Below are positions 32,078-39,143 of a DNA stretch of 64,000 nt, in pieces (position 1 is the stretch's first letter; every line of letters begins with the position of its first letter). Position numbers and translations under genes: made by a program. Origin of the DNA: JAGWBJ01 sp964291465 (GTDB lineage Bacteria > Chloroflexota > Dehalococcoidia > Lucifugimonadales > JAGWBF01); assembly GCA_964291465.2 (NCBI GenBank), contig OZ219941.1:62001-126000 (forward strand), read 5' to 3'. A model generated the notes under the pieces. The model did no database searches. It saw only the letters and a program-made list of their open reading frames with translations, and was not told the DNA's origin.

Positions 32078-32800
32078 ATGCCCGTAGTAACCATCAACGG
32101 CGCGACAGGCGTGGGGACCCCGGAGGTCGGCCTCCAGGTGGCCGCGCTGCTGGAGGCAGACTACGTCGACCGCATCCTCCTCTCAGAGGCGGCCAAGCGG
32201 GTGGGGACGACGGTCCAGGTGTTGGAGATGAAGGAGCAGCGGCTCGTCCCCTTCCGGGACCGTCTGGCCTACTTCCTCCAAACGATGCTGGAGCGCTCGG
32301 CCATGTCGGGCGCCGGAGGCGAGCCCTACTTCAGCCCCGGGATGGAGTACCTCCCCGCGGAGGAGTATACCGACCTGGCCCACGAGCCCAGGACGGCGGC
32401 CCAAAGGCTGAACGACGAGCACTACATCGAGGCGACCAGCGCCGTGATGAAGGACCTGGCCGAGTCGGGCAACGTGGTGATCAGCGGCCGGGGCTCCAAC
32501 ATGATCCTGAAGGAGATGCCGGCGGTCCTCCACGTGGCGCTGCTGGCCCCCATGGACCGCCGCATCGAGACGATCATGGAGCGGGAGCACCTGGACAGGG
32601 AAGAGGCCGCGGCCTACGTGGAGTCCATGGAGAAGGCCCGGGAGGAGTACTTCAAGAAGTTCTTCGGCGTCGTCCCCGACGACCCTGCCCTGTACCACAT
32701 GGTGGTCAACGAGGGGGGGATGAGCACGAAGACGGTGGCGGAGATCGTGGCCCACGCCGCCAAGGACCTGGAGGCGGCGATGAGCGAACGGGTCGGGTAG
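32078..32800 (+). CDS. cytidylate-kinase-like family protein
   Basis: A 240-residue protein of the AAA/NMP-kinase-like Cytidylate_kin2 family. The P-loop region INGATGVGTPEVG is modified from GxxGxGK: no lysine follows. NVVISGRGSNMIL and LLAPMDRRIETIMEREHLDR give the lid and Arg region, and YHMVVNEGGMSTKTVAEIV ends the fold. Whether it phosphorylates CMP is unknown; family members often lack proven activity. A GAGGGGAAC site lies 4-10 nt before the ATG. The next gene starts 60 nt downstream on the same strand. Confidence 0.85.
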   Translation: MPVVTINGATGVGTPEVGLQVAALLEADYVDRILLSEAAKRVGTTVQVLEMKEQRLVPFRDRLAYFLQTMLERSAMSGAGGEPYFSPGMEYLPAEEYTDLAHEPRTAAQRLNDEHYIEATSAVMKDLAESGNVVISGRGSNMILKEMPAVLHVALLAPMDRRIETIMEREHLDREEAAAYVESMEKAREEYFKKFFGVVPDDPALYHMVVNEGGMSTKTVAEIVAHAAKDLEAAMSERVG

Positions 32801-32859
32801 CCCGCTGTTCGGCGCGGCCGGCGTGCCGGCCGCCGGGGAGGACCGGCCACAGGCCCGCG

Positions 32860-33378
32860 GTGTGGGGGCGTTGGTTGGCGAATCGACGGACAAGGGAAGA
32901 CGCCAGGTCCCGCCTGGGGGAGCGCGCGGCCCGGATAGTCCGGCTCAGGGACGAGGGGCTGCTCCTGTGGGAGATAGCCGAGCGGGTGGGCGTGACCAAG
33001 GAGCGAGTCCGTCAGATCCTGGCGAAGGCCGGGGCCATGGGGGCCGGGCCCCGTCCGCCGGTGCAAGTGGTCACCAGGCAGGCGTCGATGCTGCTGGGCC
33101 TGTCGGCGGAGATGCGTCCGGGGTCTTTCCAGAGGCTGATGACCAAGTTCGGCATTGAGCCGGTAGCCAACAAGCGGGGCCGGCTCTACTGGAGGGTCTC
33201 GAGTCTACGGGGCATCAAGGCTCCCAAGTGCCAGGTGTGCGGCTCGCCCATCCCCCTCAGCAGGTACTCCCGCTCGGTGACGTGCAGCAGGGGCTGCTCC
33301 ACGGCCCGGCGGTACAGCCAGGCACCCCGCAAGAAGGCCGCCGCCGGAGAGCCGCGGCCGAGGAAGACCGGCTGCTGA
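32860..33378 (+). CDS. HTH plus zinc-ribbon DNA-binding protein
   Basis: A 172-residue basic protein. Residues 25-55 form a sigma-region-4-like helix-turn-helix: RLRDEGLLLWEIAERVGVTK followed by ERVRQILAKAG. The C-terminal third has CQVCGSPIPLS and VTCSRGC, a probable four-Cys zinc knuckle, and a Lys/Arg tail. This suggests a small transcription regulator or a recombination-associated DNA-binding protein. I do not recognise a named family. The start is taken as GTG 32860; a TTG at 32875 is also possible. It follows the cytidylate-kinase-like gene on the same strand. Confidence 0.7.
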   Translation: MWGRWLANRRTREDARSRLGERAARIVRLRDEGLLLWEIAERVGVTKERVRQILAKAGAMGAGPRPPVQVVTRQASMLLGLSAEMRPGSFQRLMTKFGIEPVANKRGRLYWRVSSLRGIKAPKCQVCGSPIPLSRYSRSVTCSRGCSTARRYSQAPRKKAAAGEPRPRKTGC

Positions 33379-33470
33379 CAGTACCGGCCCGGCGCCGACG
33401 TGTCAGACGCCCAGCGCGTACCCATGCGACGAGGCCGCGCGCAAGCCGGGCATCGTCGCCCGCAGCCCTC

Positions 33471-33902
33471 TCATGAGATACCGGCTTCCCGTCCAGGGTC
33501 GAGCCTTTTCACGCCCTCCACACGGTCGAAGTCGGTGTCCGAAGAGATGATGCGGGCAGATCCAATTCTCTGCATGACCGCCGCATGGACGAGATCCCGG
33601 GCGCTCACACCAGGATGGCGGTCGGCCAGCCCGGACGCCGCGAGCACGTCCTCCGCATGGACGGGTTCAATTCGGCCATGCATGGCCTCGGCGAATGCCC
33701 GAACAACCTCTCGCCCCAGCTCCCAGCGTCCCAAGGCCAGGTAGCGGTGCAGCAACTCCTGGAGGACCTCAGAGTCCGTTACGAAGGGTTTCGGGTCCTC
33801 GGCCACACTGCGGAGAATCCGGGCGCACGGCTCCTTGAGTGGATGGGGAGCGCCTGCGGCGTAGATGGGCACGTTGGCGTCAATGAAGACCGCCGGGGTC
33901 AT
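33471..33902 (-). CDS. vapC: VapC-family PIN-domain toxin
   Basis: A 143-residue PIN ribonuclease. The acidic active-site residues are in AVFIDANVPIYA, TDSEVLQELL, SARDLVHAAVM and SSDTDFDRV. VapC toxins cleave tRNA or rRNA and are held inactive by the cognate antitoxin. The ATG lies inside the end of the antitoxin gene (23-nt overlap), typical of coupled TA pairs. Confidence 0.9.
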   Translation of the reverse strand: MTPAVFIDANVPIYAAGAPHPLKEPCARILRSVAEDPKPFVTDSEVLQELLHRYLALGRWELGREVVRAFAEAMHGRIEPVHAEDVLAASGLADRHPGVSARDLVHAAVMQRIGSARIISSDTDFDRVEGVKRLDPGREAGIS

Positions 33903-34128
33903 GGGCCGCCTCCAGCTCGCGGGAGAGGGTGTCCGGGTCCGGCGGGACCTCCACGTTCAACCCAATCAGCCGTTCAATCGCGTCCCTGCGGCGGGTCCGC
34001 TGGATGTCCTCGTAGGCGTCGTCGATCAAGCATCGCACGACTTCGGAGATGGGTACACCCCTCTCCTCGACAAGCTCTTCCAACCGCCGTCGCCGCTCTG
34101 CGTCAAGGCGTACGTCCAGACGCGCCAC
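33880..34128 (-). CDS. vapB: ribbon-helix-helix antitoxin of the VapBC pair
   Basis: 82 residues: an N-terminal ribbon-helix-helix DNA-binding segment (VARLDVRLDAERRRRLEEL, then VPISEVVRCLIDDAY) and a C-terminal toxin-binding tail rich in acidic residues. I chose the GTG at 34128 because AGGAGG lies 6 nt upstream; a longer open frame exists but crosses the promoter. A direct TGTACGG repeat and a good promoter sit immediately upstream, so autoregulation is likely. Confidence 0.85.
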   Translation of the reverse strand: MARLDVRLDAERRRRLEELVEERGVPISEVVRCLIDDAYEDIQRTRRRDAIERLIGLNVEVPPDPDTLSRELEAAHDPGGLH

Positions 34129-34139
34129 CCATTGCCTCC

Positions 34140-34160
34140 TGTACGGATATTGATGTACGG
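34140..34160 (-). promoter_or_regulatory. candidate antitoxin operator: TGTACGG direct repeat
   Basis: TGTACGG occurs at 34140-34146 and again at 34154-34160, 14 bp apart, between the promoter and the ribosome-binding site of the RHH antitoxin. Ribbon-helix-helix antitoxins commonly bind such spaced short repeats to repress their own operon. Confidence 0.5.
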
Positions 34161-34165
34161 AGGTC

Positions 34166-34194
34166 AGTATGCGGCACGAAACATCCTGTGTCAA
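34166..34194 (-). promoter_or_regulatory. sigma70-type promoter of the vapBC pair
   Basis: On the minus strand a perfect TTGACA (34189-34194) and CATACT (34166-34171) are 17 bp apart. The predicted transcript start falls beside the TGTACGG repeat, about 30 nt upstream of the antitoxin GTG. Confidence 0.65.
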
Positions 34195-34281
34195 TCCCCC
34201 AATGGCTTTGCCAAGGCTTGTCGGAACAGGCTCAGCCACCACTACCGAGTTCTCCCCAGCGGGGCGACGGGCGCCTCGACG

Positions 34282-34668
34282 TCACGCAGGCTTGACGTCG
34301 GTAAGTGCGAAGTCCCGGCCCTTGAACAGGAGAGGCTCCCCGGTAGCTTCCGCCAGGGCATAGGCGAAGCAGTCGCCCAGGTTCAGCCCTGCCGGGTGGT
34401 TGCCCTTGCCGAATCGCCGCCAAGCCCGGAGGGCGGTCTGCGCATGGTCGGGGGTCACGGGCGCCAGCTCGATCATCGCCTCTTCCAGGAAGGCTTCGAG
34501 CTCACGCCCCGCCGCGGTGCCGCTGCGGCTCTCGATGACGATGGCCGCCTCTAGGAAGTTGACCACCGACATCCGGCAGCGTGGAGCTTCTGCTATCGCC
34601 TCGTCGTACTGCTCCGCTCCACGTTCGGCGAACAGGACTGCCAGGACCGCAGAGGTGTCGACGATCAC
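34282..34668 (-). CDS. vapC: VapC-family PIN-domain toxin (second module)
   Basis: 128 residues from a GTG at 34668. The PIN motifs are VIVDTSAVLAVLF, VVNFLEAAIVIESR, and LNLGDCFAYALAEATGEPLL followed by FKGRDF. This is the Rv0624-like branch of VapC that pairs with PSK-type VapB. The start overlaps the antitoxin stop in a GTGA arrangement. The frame is open far upstream, but only as an antisense or shadow reading. Confidence 0.9.
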   Translation of the reverse strand: MIVDTSAVLAVLFAERGAEQYDEAIAEAPRCRMSVVNFLEAAIVIESRSGTAAGRELEAFLEEAMIELAPVTPDHAQTALRAWRRFGKGNHPAGLNLGDCFAYALAEATGEPLLFKGRDFALTDVKPA

Positions 34669-34922
34669 CTTGGCAGGCCCCGTTCGTCGTAGAGCAGGTC
34701 GCCGTGATCGGCCGGCGGCCTCCCCTCGCCCAGCAGCCTGGCGCTGCGCCGAGCGATGGCGCGCATCTTCTGGAGACGGGCCCTGGCGCCGCGCTGGCGC
34801 CTCTCGCGCTCCAGGCGCTCCTCCAACGCGACTGTGATCGCCCTGGTCATGGTCTCTCCGGTAAGCCGCGCCAGCTCGCCGGCTAGCCGGCACGTGTCTT
34901 CGTTCTTGATGTTGAGACTCAC
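34665..34922 (-). CDS. vapB: VapB-family (PSK_trans_fac) antitoxin
   Basis: 85 residues from GTG 34922 with GGAGG 4-5 nt upstream. It begins VSLNIKNEDTCRLAGELARL, then TGETMTRAITVALEERLER, the ribbon-helix-helix DNA-binding part of Rv0623-like antitoxins. The basic helix RLQKMRAIARRSA and tail DHGDLLYDERGLPR bind the toxin. It overlaps the toxin gene by 4 nt. Confidence 0.9.
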   Translation of the reverse strand: MSLNIKNEDTCRLAGELARLTGETMTRAITVALEERLERERRQRGARARLQKMRAIARRSARLLGEGRPPADHGDLLYDERGLPR

Positions 34923-34968
34923 TGGTCCTCCCTGAGGGTAGAATGCCATCAGCATGTCTACCATACAC

Positions 34969-34978
34969 GACCATGGTC
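34969..34978. promoter_or_regulatory. perfect 10-bp palindrome upstream of vapBC-2
   Basis: GACCATGGTC lies about 47 nt upstream of the antitoxin start. It could be an operator for the second toxin-antitoxin pair, but a 10-bp palindrome in GC-rich DNA can arise by chance. Confidence 0.25.
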
Positions 34979-35027
34979 ACGGTCCGCAACGCCTGTCCTG
35001 CTAACGTAGTTGTCGCAGGATACCGAG

Positions 35028-35750
35028 CTACCCGCCGAGCAGCAGCTCGGCAACCTGGGAGGGGTGGCTGAGGGGGGCGTTGTGGCCCGCGTCCATCTCC
35101 GTCACGGCGACGCCCTGGAGAGAGCCCGCGTACTGCCTCTGCAGGCCGGGCCTTATGGCCTTGTCCCGTTTGAGGACCGCGTAGGCGGTGGGTACCCTGG
35201 TCTCGAACCCCAGGCGCGCCACGGGCGTTTGCCAGGGGGCCAGGGGCTCTGGCACCAGGCCGTCCAGCACCAGCCGGGTGGAGTCCCGGTCGAGGTCGTT
35301 GCACAGGATGCCCTTGAGGATGGGCTCCGGATAGAGTATGCCCTTCTCGCCGGCCTTGAAGACCCTGGTCATCAGCTTCTGCCAGGGCGAGAGCCTGTCG
35401 TAGACGGAGCGGCCGTCCTCGGGGAGCTCGCCCCCGAGGAGCACCACCCGGCTGACCAGCCCGTCCAGCTCCGAAGCGACCTGGGGAATGAACGTTGCGG
35501 AGAAGCCGTGGGCCACCAGGACCACGTCCTCCAGCCGGCCGACCTGGACGGGGGTGGTGACGGCCTGGACGTAGTGCTCGGTGGTGATGCGGCGCAGGTC
35601 CTCGGAGGCCCGGGCTCCGTGTCCGGGCAGGTCCACGGCGACGACCTGGCCCACGCCCCGGGACTCGCCGGCCGACTCCAACTCGCCGGCCACCCGGCTC
35701 CACAACCAGGAGCCCTGCCAGGCCCCATGCACAAGGATGAAGTTGGGCAT
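35028..35750 (-). CDS. alpha/beta-hydrolase-fold protein lacking the nucleophile
   Basis: 240 residues with the esterase/hydroxynitrile-lyase-like fold: FILVHGAWQGSWLW gives the oxyanion HG, VVAVDLPGHGA follows, and the C-terminal EMDAGHNAPLSHPSQVAELL has the catalytic-type His. The nucleophile elbow, normally GHSxGG, reads AHGFSA with Gly82 at the Ser position. The enzyme is either catalytically dead, or uses the fold for binding or a non-covalent reaction. It starts at an ATG preceded by AGAGGAAACG and lies alone between the TA modules and selA. Confidence 0.85.
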   Translation of the reverse strand: MPNFILVHGAWQGSWLWSRVAGELESAGESRGVGQVVAVDLPGHGARASEDLRRITTEHYVQAVTTPVQVGRLEDVVLVAHGFSATFIPQVASELDGLVSRVVLLGGELPEDGRSVYDRLSPWQKLMTRVFKAGEKGILYPEPILKGILCNDLDRDSTRLVLDGLVPEPLAPWQTPVARLGFETRVPTAYAVLKRDKAIRPGLQRQYAGSLQGVAVTEMDAGHNAPLSHPSQVAELLLGG

Positions 35751-35828
35751 CGTTTCCTCTAGCTTACCGAATTACGAGCCACCGGGCGCCCAGTGGCCTG
35801 TCTCCGACAGTTCGTTGTACCATCAGGC

Positions 35829-35952
35829 CCTCCCTGTGTTATGGGCCCACCCTTCCACCCCGCGCTCCGCGCGTGCATGGAACCCCCGCCCACTGTGGAC
35901 CGGCACTGGCAGGAGACGGACGGACCGACTGACGAACCTGTGAGACGGCACA
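35829..35952 (-). repeat. 3'-end-associated interspersed repeat, copy B3
   Basis: On the minus strand it begins at the selA stop codon with TGTGCCGTCTCACAGG. It runs to GTGGGCGGGGGTTCCATGCA, the hairpin CGCGCGGAGCGCGGGG, and GGGTGGGCCCATAACACAGG. The stop-proximal end is nearly identical to B1. Confidence 0.75.
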
Positions 35953-37350
35953 CTAGCCGCCGGGCTCCAGGGCTTCGCGGATGGCCCGCAGCAGGGCGTC
36001 CTCCTCTTCCATGAAGACGGACCTGGGGTCGATGACCACGCGGCCGTCCTCTATGCGGGCTATGACGGGAGTGGAGGACTCGCGGAGGCGTCTCAGCACC
36101 TCGTCGGGGCCGCCCGGGACCGCGTCGCACTCCAGGGCCAGGAGCCACGTCTCCAGCGTCTCTCCGGGGAGGCTGCCGCCGCCGATGGTGGAGCGGCCCC
36201 GCAGCACGAGGACGCCCTCTCCCAGCGCCGTCTGCCAGTGATACGAGCGGTTCTCCAGCTCGGGTGGGGAGGTGCCGATCATGCGCCACAGGGGTATCTT
36301 GGCCTCCGCCTCCCCCTTGACGTAGTGCAGGAGGGTGGCCGCCAGCGCGGCCAGGCTCACCTTGTCGATGCGCACCGCCCTGGCCAGGGGATGCCTCTCC
36401 AGGGCCCGTATCAGCTCCTTTTTCCCCACTGCCATGCCCGACTGGGGCCCCCCCAGCAGCTTGTCGCCGGAGAAGAAGGTGACCCCCACCCCCGCGGCCA
36501 CGCTGTCCTGGGGCCTGGGCTCGGGGGCCAGGCCGAAGTCCTGGGTGTTGACCAGGCACCCGCTTCCCACGTCGTGGAGAACGGGGATGCCGTGGCGGTC
36601 GCCGATGGCCACCAGCTCCTCCTCGGTGGCGGCGTGGGTGAAGCCGTCGATGCGGAAGTTGCTGGAGTGGACCTTGAGCAGGGCCGCCGTGTTCTCGGTG
36701 ATGGCGGCCTCGTAGTCCGAGGCGTAGGTGCGGTTGGTGGTGCCCACCTCCACCAGGGTAGCGCCGCTCTGGCGGAGGACGTCGGGGATGCGGAACCCGC
36801 CGCCTATCTCCACCTCCTCGCCGCGGGAGACGATGACCTCCCTGCCTCCGGCGAGGGCCGACAGGCCCAGGAGGACGGCGGAGGCGTTGTTGCCCACGGC
36901 CAGGGCAGCCTCGGCGCCGGTGAGCTGCCGCAGGAGGGACTGCACGTGGGCCTGGCGGGAGCCGCGCTTGCCGTCGTGCAGGTCCAGCTCCAGGTTGGTG
37001 TATCCCTCGGCCGCCCGGATCATGGCCTCCATGGCTTCCAGGCTCAACGGAGTGCGGCCCAGGTTGGTGTGGATGAGCACTCCCGTGGCGTTTATGACGG
37101 GGCGGGGGCCGACCCTCCCGAGGTCGTCGATGTGCTCGGCCACCGTTTGGGCCATCTCCTCGGCGGTGGGAGCGGGGCTCCCGTTGCGGACGGCGCCCCG
37201 GGCCGCGTCGATCTGGTCCCGCACCAGGTCGGCCACCCAGTCCCGCCGGTACTCCCGGGCCAACGTCCTGATGGGGCTGGTGGAGAGCACGCGCTCGACG
37301 CTGGGCAGGTTGCGCAGCTCCCTGGTCATCTCCACTTCAGGCGTGGCCAT
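35953..37350 (-). CDS. selA: L-seryl-tRNA(Sec) selenium transferase
   Basis: A 465-residue PLP enzyme that converts Ser-tRNA(Sec) to Sec-tRNA(Sec) using selenophosphate. The family N-terminus (RNLPSVERVL), INATGVLIHTNLGRTPLS, HSSNFRIDGFT and the PLP lysine K297 in TFFSGDKLLGGPQSG are present. Length is normal. The partners selB, selC and selD are not in the window, nor did I find an obvious UGA-containing selenoprotein, so this locus alone does not prove selenocysteine use. A repeat abuts its stop codon. Confidence 0.95.
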   Translation of the reverse strand: MATPEVEMTRELRNLPSVERVLSTSPIRTLAREYRRDWVADLVRDQIDAARGAVRNGSPAPTAEEMAQTVAEHIDDLGRVGPRPVINATGVLIHTNLGRTPLSLEAMEAMIRAAEGYTNLELDLHDGKRGSRQAHVQSLLRQLTGAEAALAVGNNASAVLLGLSALAGGREVIVSRGEEVEIGGGFRIPDVLRQSGATLVEVGTTNRTYASDYEAAITENTAALLKVHSSNFRIDGFTHAATEEELVAIGDRHGIPVLHDVGSGCLVNTQDFGLAPEPRPQDSVAAGVGVTFFSGDKLLGGPQSGMAVGKKELIRALERHPLARAVRIDKVSLAALAATLLHYVKGEAEAKIPLWRMIGTSPPELENRSYHWQTALGEGVLVLRGRSTIGGGSLPGETLETWLLALECDAVPGGPDEVLRRLRESSTPVIARIEDGRVVIDPRSVFMEEEDALLRAIREALEPGG

Positions 37351-37424
37351 GAGTACCCGGCACCCCTTCGCTCAGTGTACCCAGTAATTCTACCACGGAA
37401 AGTGCCCCTCCAACGCCGCCGTCC

Positions 37425-37453
37425 TTGACACCCCAGATAGGCAGAATTACAAT
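37425..37453 (+). promoter_or_regulatory. strong sigma70-type promoter
   Basis: A perfect TTGACA (37425-37430) and TACAAT (37448-37453, 5 of 6) are separated by exactly 17 bp. It points toward the HMG-CoA-lyase-like gene 88 bp downstream and is divergent from selA. It is among the best promoter matches in the window. Confidence 0.75.
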
Positions 37454-37541
37454 CCGCTCCATAGCGGCCCGCGGGAGCGGGCAGACCCCGCACTCGTTAC
37501 GTCAACCGGCGTGTCAGCCGTCACGTCAGGAGGTAAGGTCC

Positions 37542-38726
37542 ATGATCGGGAACTGGCCTAAGGTCATCTACAAAGAAGAGGGCATGCGAGAGGGCATGCA
37601 GATCGAGGACGCCAACATCTCGGTGGACGACAAGGTGCGCCTGCTGGACGCGCTTTCGGAGACGGGGCTGAAGCAGATCGTCGTGGGCTCCTTCGTCAGC
37701 CCCAAGTGGACGCCCCAGATGGCGCGCATCGACGAGATCGTGACCCGGTTCACGCCCAAGGCGGGCGTCACCTACACCGCCCTGGCGCTGAACGAGCGGG
37801 GCGTGGAGCGGGCCAAGCAGTACTCGCCGCCCCTGACCATCGAGCGGGACAAGTGGCCCAGGCTGAACTGCCACATGTGCGACGCCTTCGTGCGGCGCAA
37901 CACCAACCGGTCCCAGATGCAGGAGATGGAGCGGTGGCCGCAGATCGTGGCCCAGGCCCAGGAGCGCAACGTCAAGGAGGCGGGGATAGGCACCAACGCG
38001 AGCTGGGGCTCCAACTTCCTGGGGGACTTCCCGGTGGACAGCCTGATGACCATGCTGGACAAGCAGCACCAGCTATGGGACGAGGCCGGCATCAAGGTGA
38101 CCAGCGTCAGCATGGGCGACCCCATGAGCTGGTGCAGGCCCGACAAGGTGGAGGAGAGCGTCGTCCGGGTCAAGGAGCAGTGGCCCGAGGTGAAGCACTT
38201 CAGGCTGCACCTGCACAACGGGCGGAACATGGCCATCGCCTCGGCGTACGCCGCCCTGCGGGTGCTGGAGCCCGAGGACACCCTGGAGATGGACGGGACC
38301 ATCGGCGGGTTCGGCGGGTGCCCCTACTGCGGCAACGGCAGGGCCACGGGGCAGGCGCCCACCGAGGACGTGATGCACATGATGGACGACATGGGCATCG
38401 ACACGGGCGTGGACGTGGACAAGCTCATCGACTGCGTCTGGATGGCCGAGGAGATAATCGGCAGGGACCTGTACGGCCACGTGTCCAAGGCGGGCCCCCG
38501 GCCCACCCGGGACCGCCTGTACGACGTCAACGCGCCCTTCGTGGAGACGATGGAGCAGGCGCGGCACTTCAAGACGGGGCCCAAGGCCTACGAGGGCGGC
38601 ATCTACCCCTACAGAGAGCCCGTGACCAGCCCCTACCGGGACCGGATGGACCAGGGCAAGCCCGCCTTCGACGACGCCGGCGGCGAGTGGCCGTGGAAGC
38701 AGGACTGGTTCCCCGTCAAGGACTAG
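37542..38726 (+). CDS. HMG-CoA-lyase-like DRE-TIM metallolyase
   Basis: 394 residues from an ATG with AGGAGGTAAGG upstream. The DRE-type start is modified: VIYKEEGMREGMQIED. The metal-binding HLHNGRNMA and the HMG-CoA lyase cysteine region GGFGGCPYCGNGRATG are visible, followed by APTEDVMHMM. It should cleave or form a C-C bond in a 3-hydroxy acid or acyl-CoA, but the substrate is uncertain. The C-terminal 60 residues (GGIYPYREPVTSPYRDRM) are unlike classic HMG-CoA lyase and may be lineage-specific. It is transcribed alone from the promoter at 37425. Confidence 0.85.
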   Translation: MIGNWPKVIYKEEGMREGMQIEDANISVDDKVRLLDALSETGLKQIVVGSFVSPKWTPQMARIDEIVTRFTPKAGVTYTALALNERGVERAKQYSPPLTIERDKWPRLNCHMCDAFVRRNTNRSQMQEMERWPQIVAQAQERNVKEAGIGTNASWGSNFLGDFPVDSLMTMLDKQHQLWDEAGIKVTSVSMGDPMSWCRPDKVEESVVRVKEQWPEVKHFRLHLHNGRNMAIASAYAALRVLEPEDTLEMDGTIGGFGGCPYCGNGRATGQAPTEDVMHMMDDMGIDTGVDVDKLIDCVWMAEEIIGRDLYGHVSKAGPRPTRDRLYDVNAPFVETMEQARHFKTGPKAYEGGIYPYREPVTSPYRDRMDQGKPAFDDAGGEWPWKQDWFPVKD

Positions 38727-38750
38727 GCGGGCGGGCGTCGATGACGCTTG

Positions 38751-39104
38751 CTAAAGGGATGCCCGGACCTGGACCAACCGACCGTTGACCGGATCGGCCC
38801 CCAGGCTCAGCAGCTCCAGCGTCGTGGCCCCCAACAGGGGCTCGCTGTCCTCTGGGCCAAAGACGACCAGGGCGATCACCTGGTCCCCGTTGACTCGCAG
38901 CCGGGCATAGCCTATGGGGTAGTCCACGACCCGGTTGTCGCCGAGCTCAAAGGTGCGTTGGGCGGCGCGCTCCACGCCCAGCCGGTCAAGGATGTCTTCA
39001 CCCACGAAGGTGTAGGTGGCCGCCGTATCGACCGTGGCCTCCAGGTCCGCGAACCGCCCGTCTGCCAGGTTTTCCACCCGTATTGGAACTGTGAACACAC
39101 CCAT
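38751..39104 (-). CDS. retropepsin-like aspartyl protease family protein
   Basis: 117 residues with the single-domain aspartic protease pattern: LEATVDTAATYTFVGEDIL, with Asp in DTAAT (usual DTGAT), then a central strand segment (VVDYPIGYARLRVNGDQVIA) and LLGATTLELLSLGADP near the end. Such proteins would act as homodimers. The DTAA change from DTGA could lower or alter activity. It ends 24 nt from the convergent lyase gene and starts about 40 nt after the amidase stop, in the same direction. Confidence 0.8.
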   Translation of the reverse strand: MGVFTVPIRVENLADGRFADLEATVDTAATYTFVGEDILDRLGVERAAQRTFELGDNRVVDYPIGYARLRVNGDQVIALVVFGPEDSEPLLGATTLELLSLGADPVNGRLVQVRASL

Positions 39105-39143
39105 TGCTGCTGCCTCTTTCTGGGTCTTGGGGCTTGGACGTCC

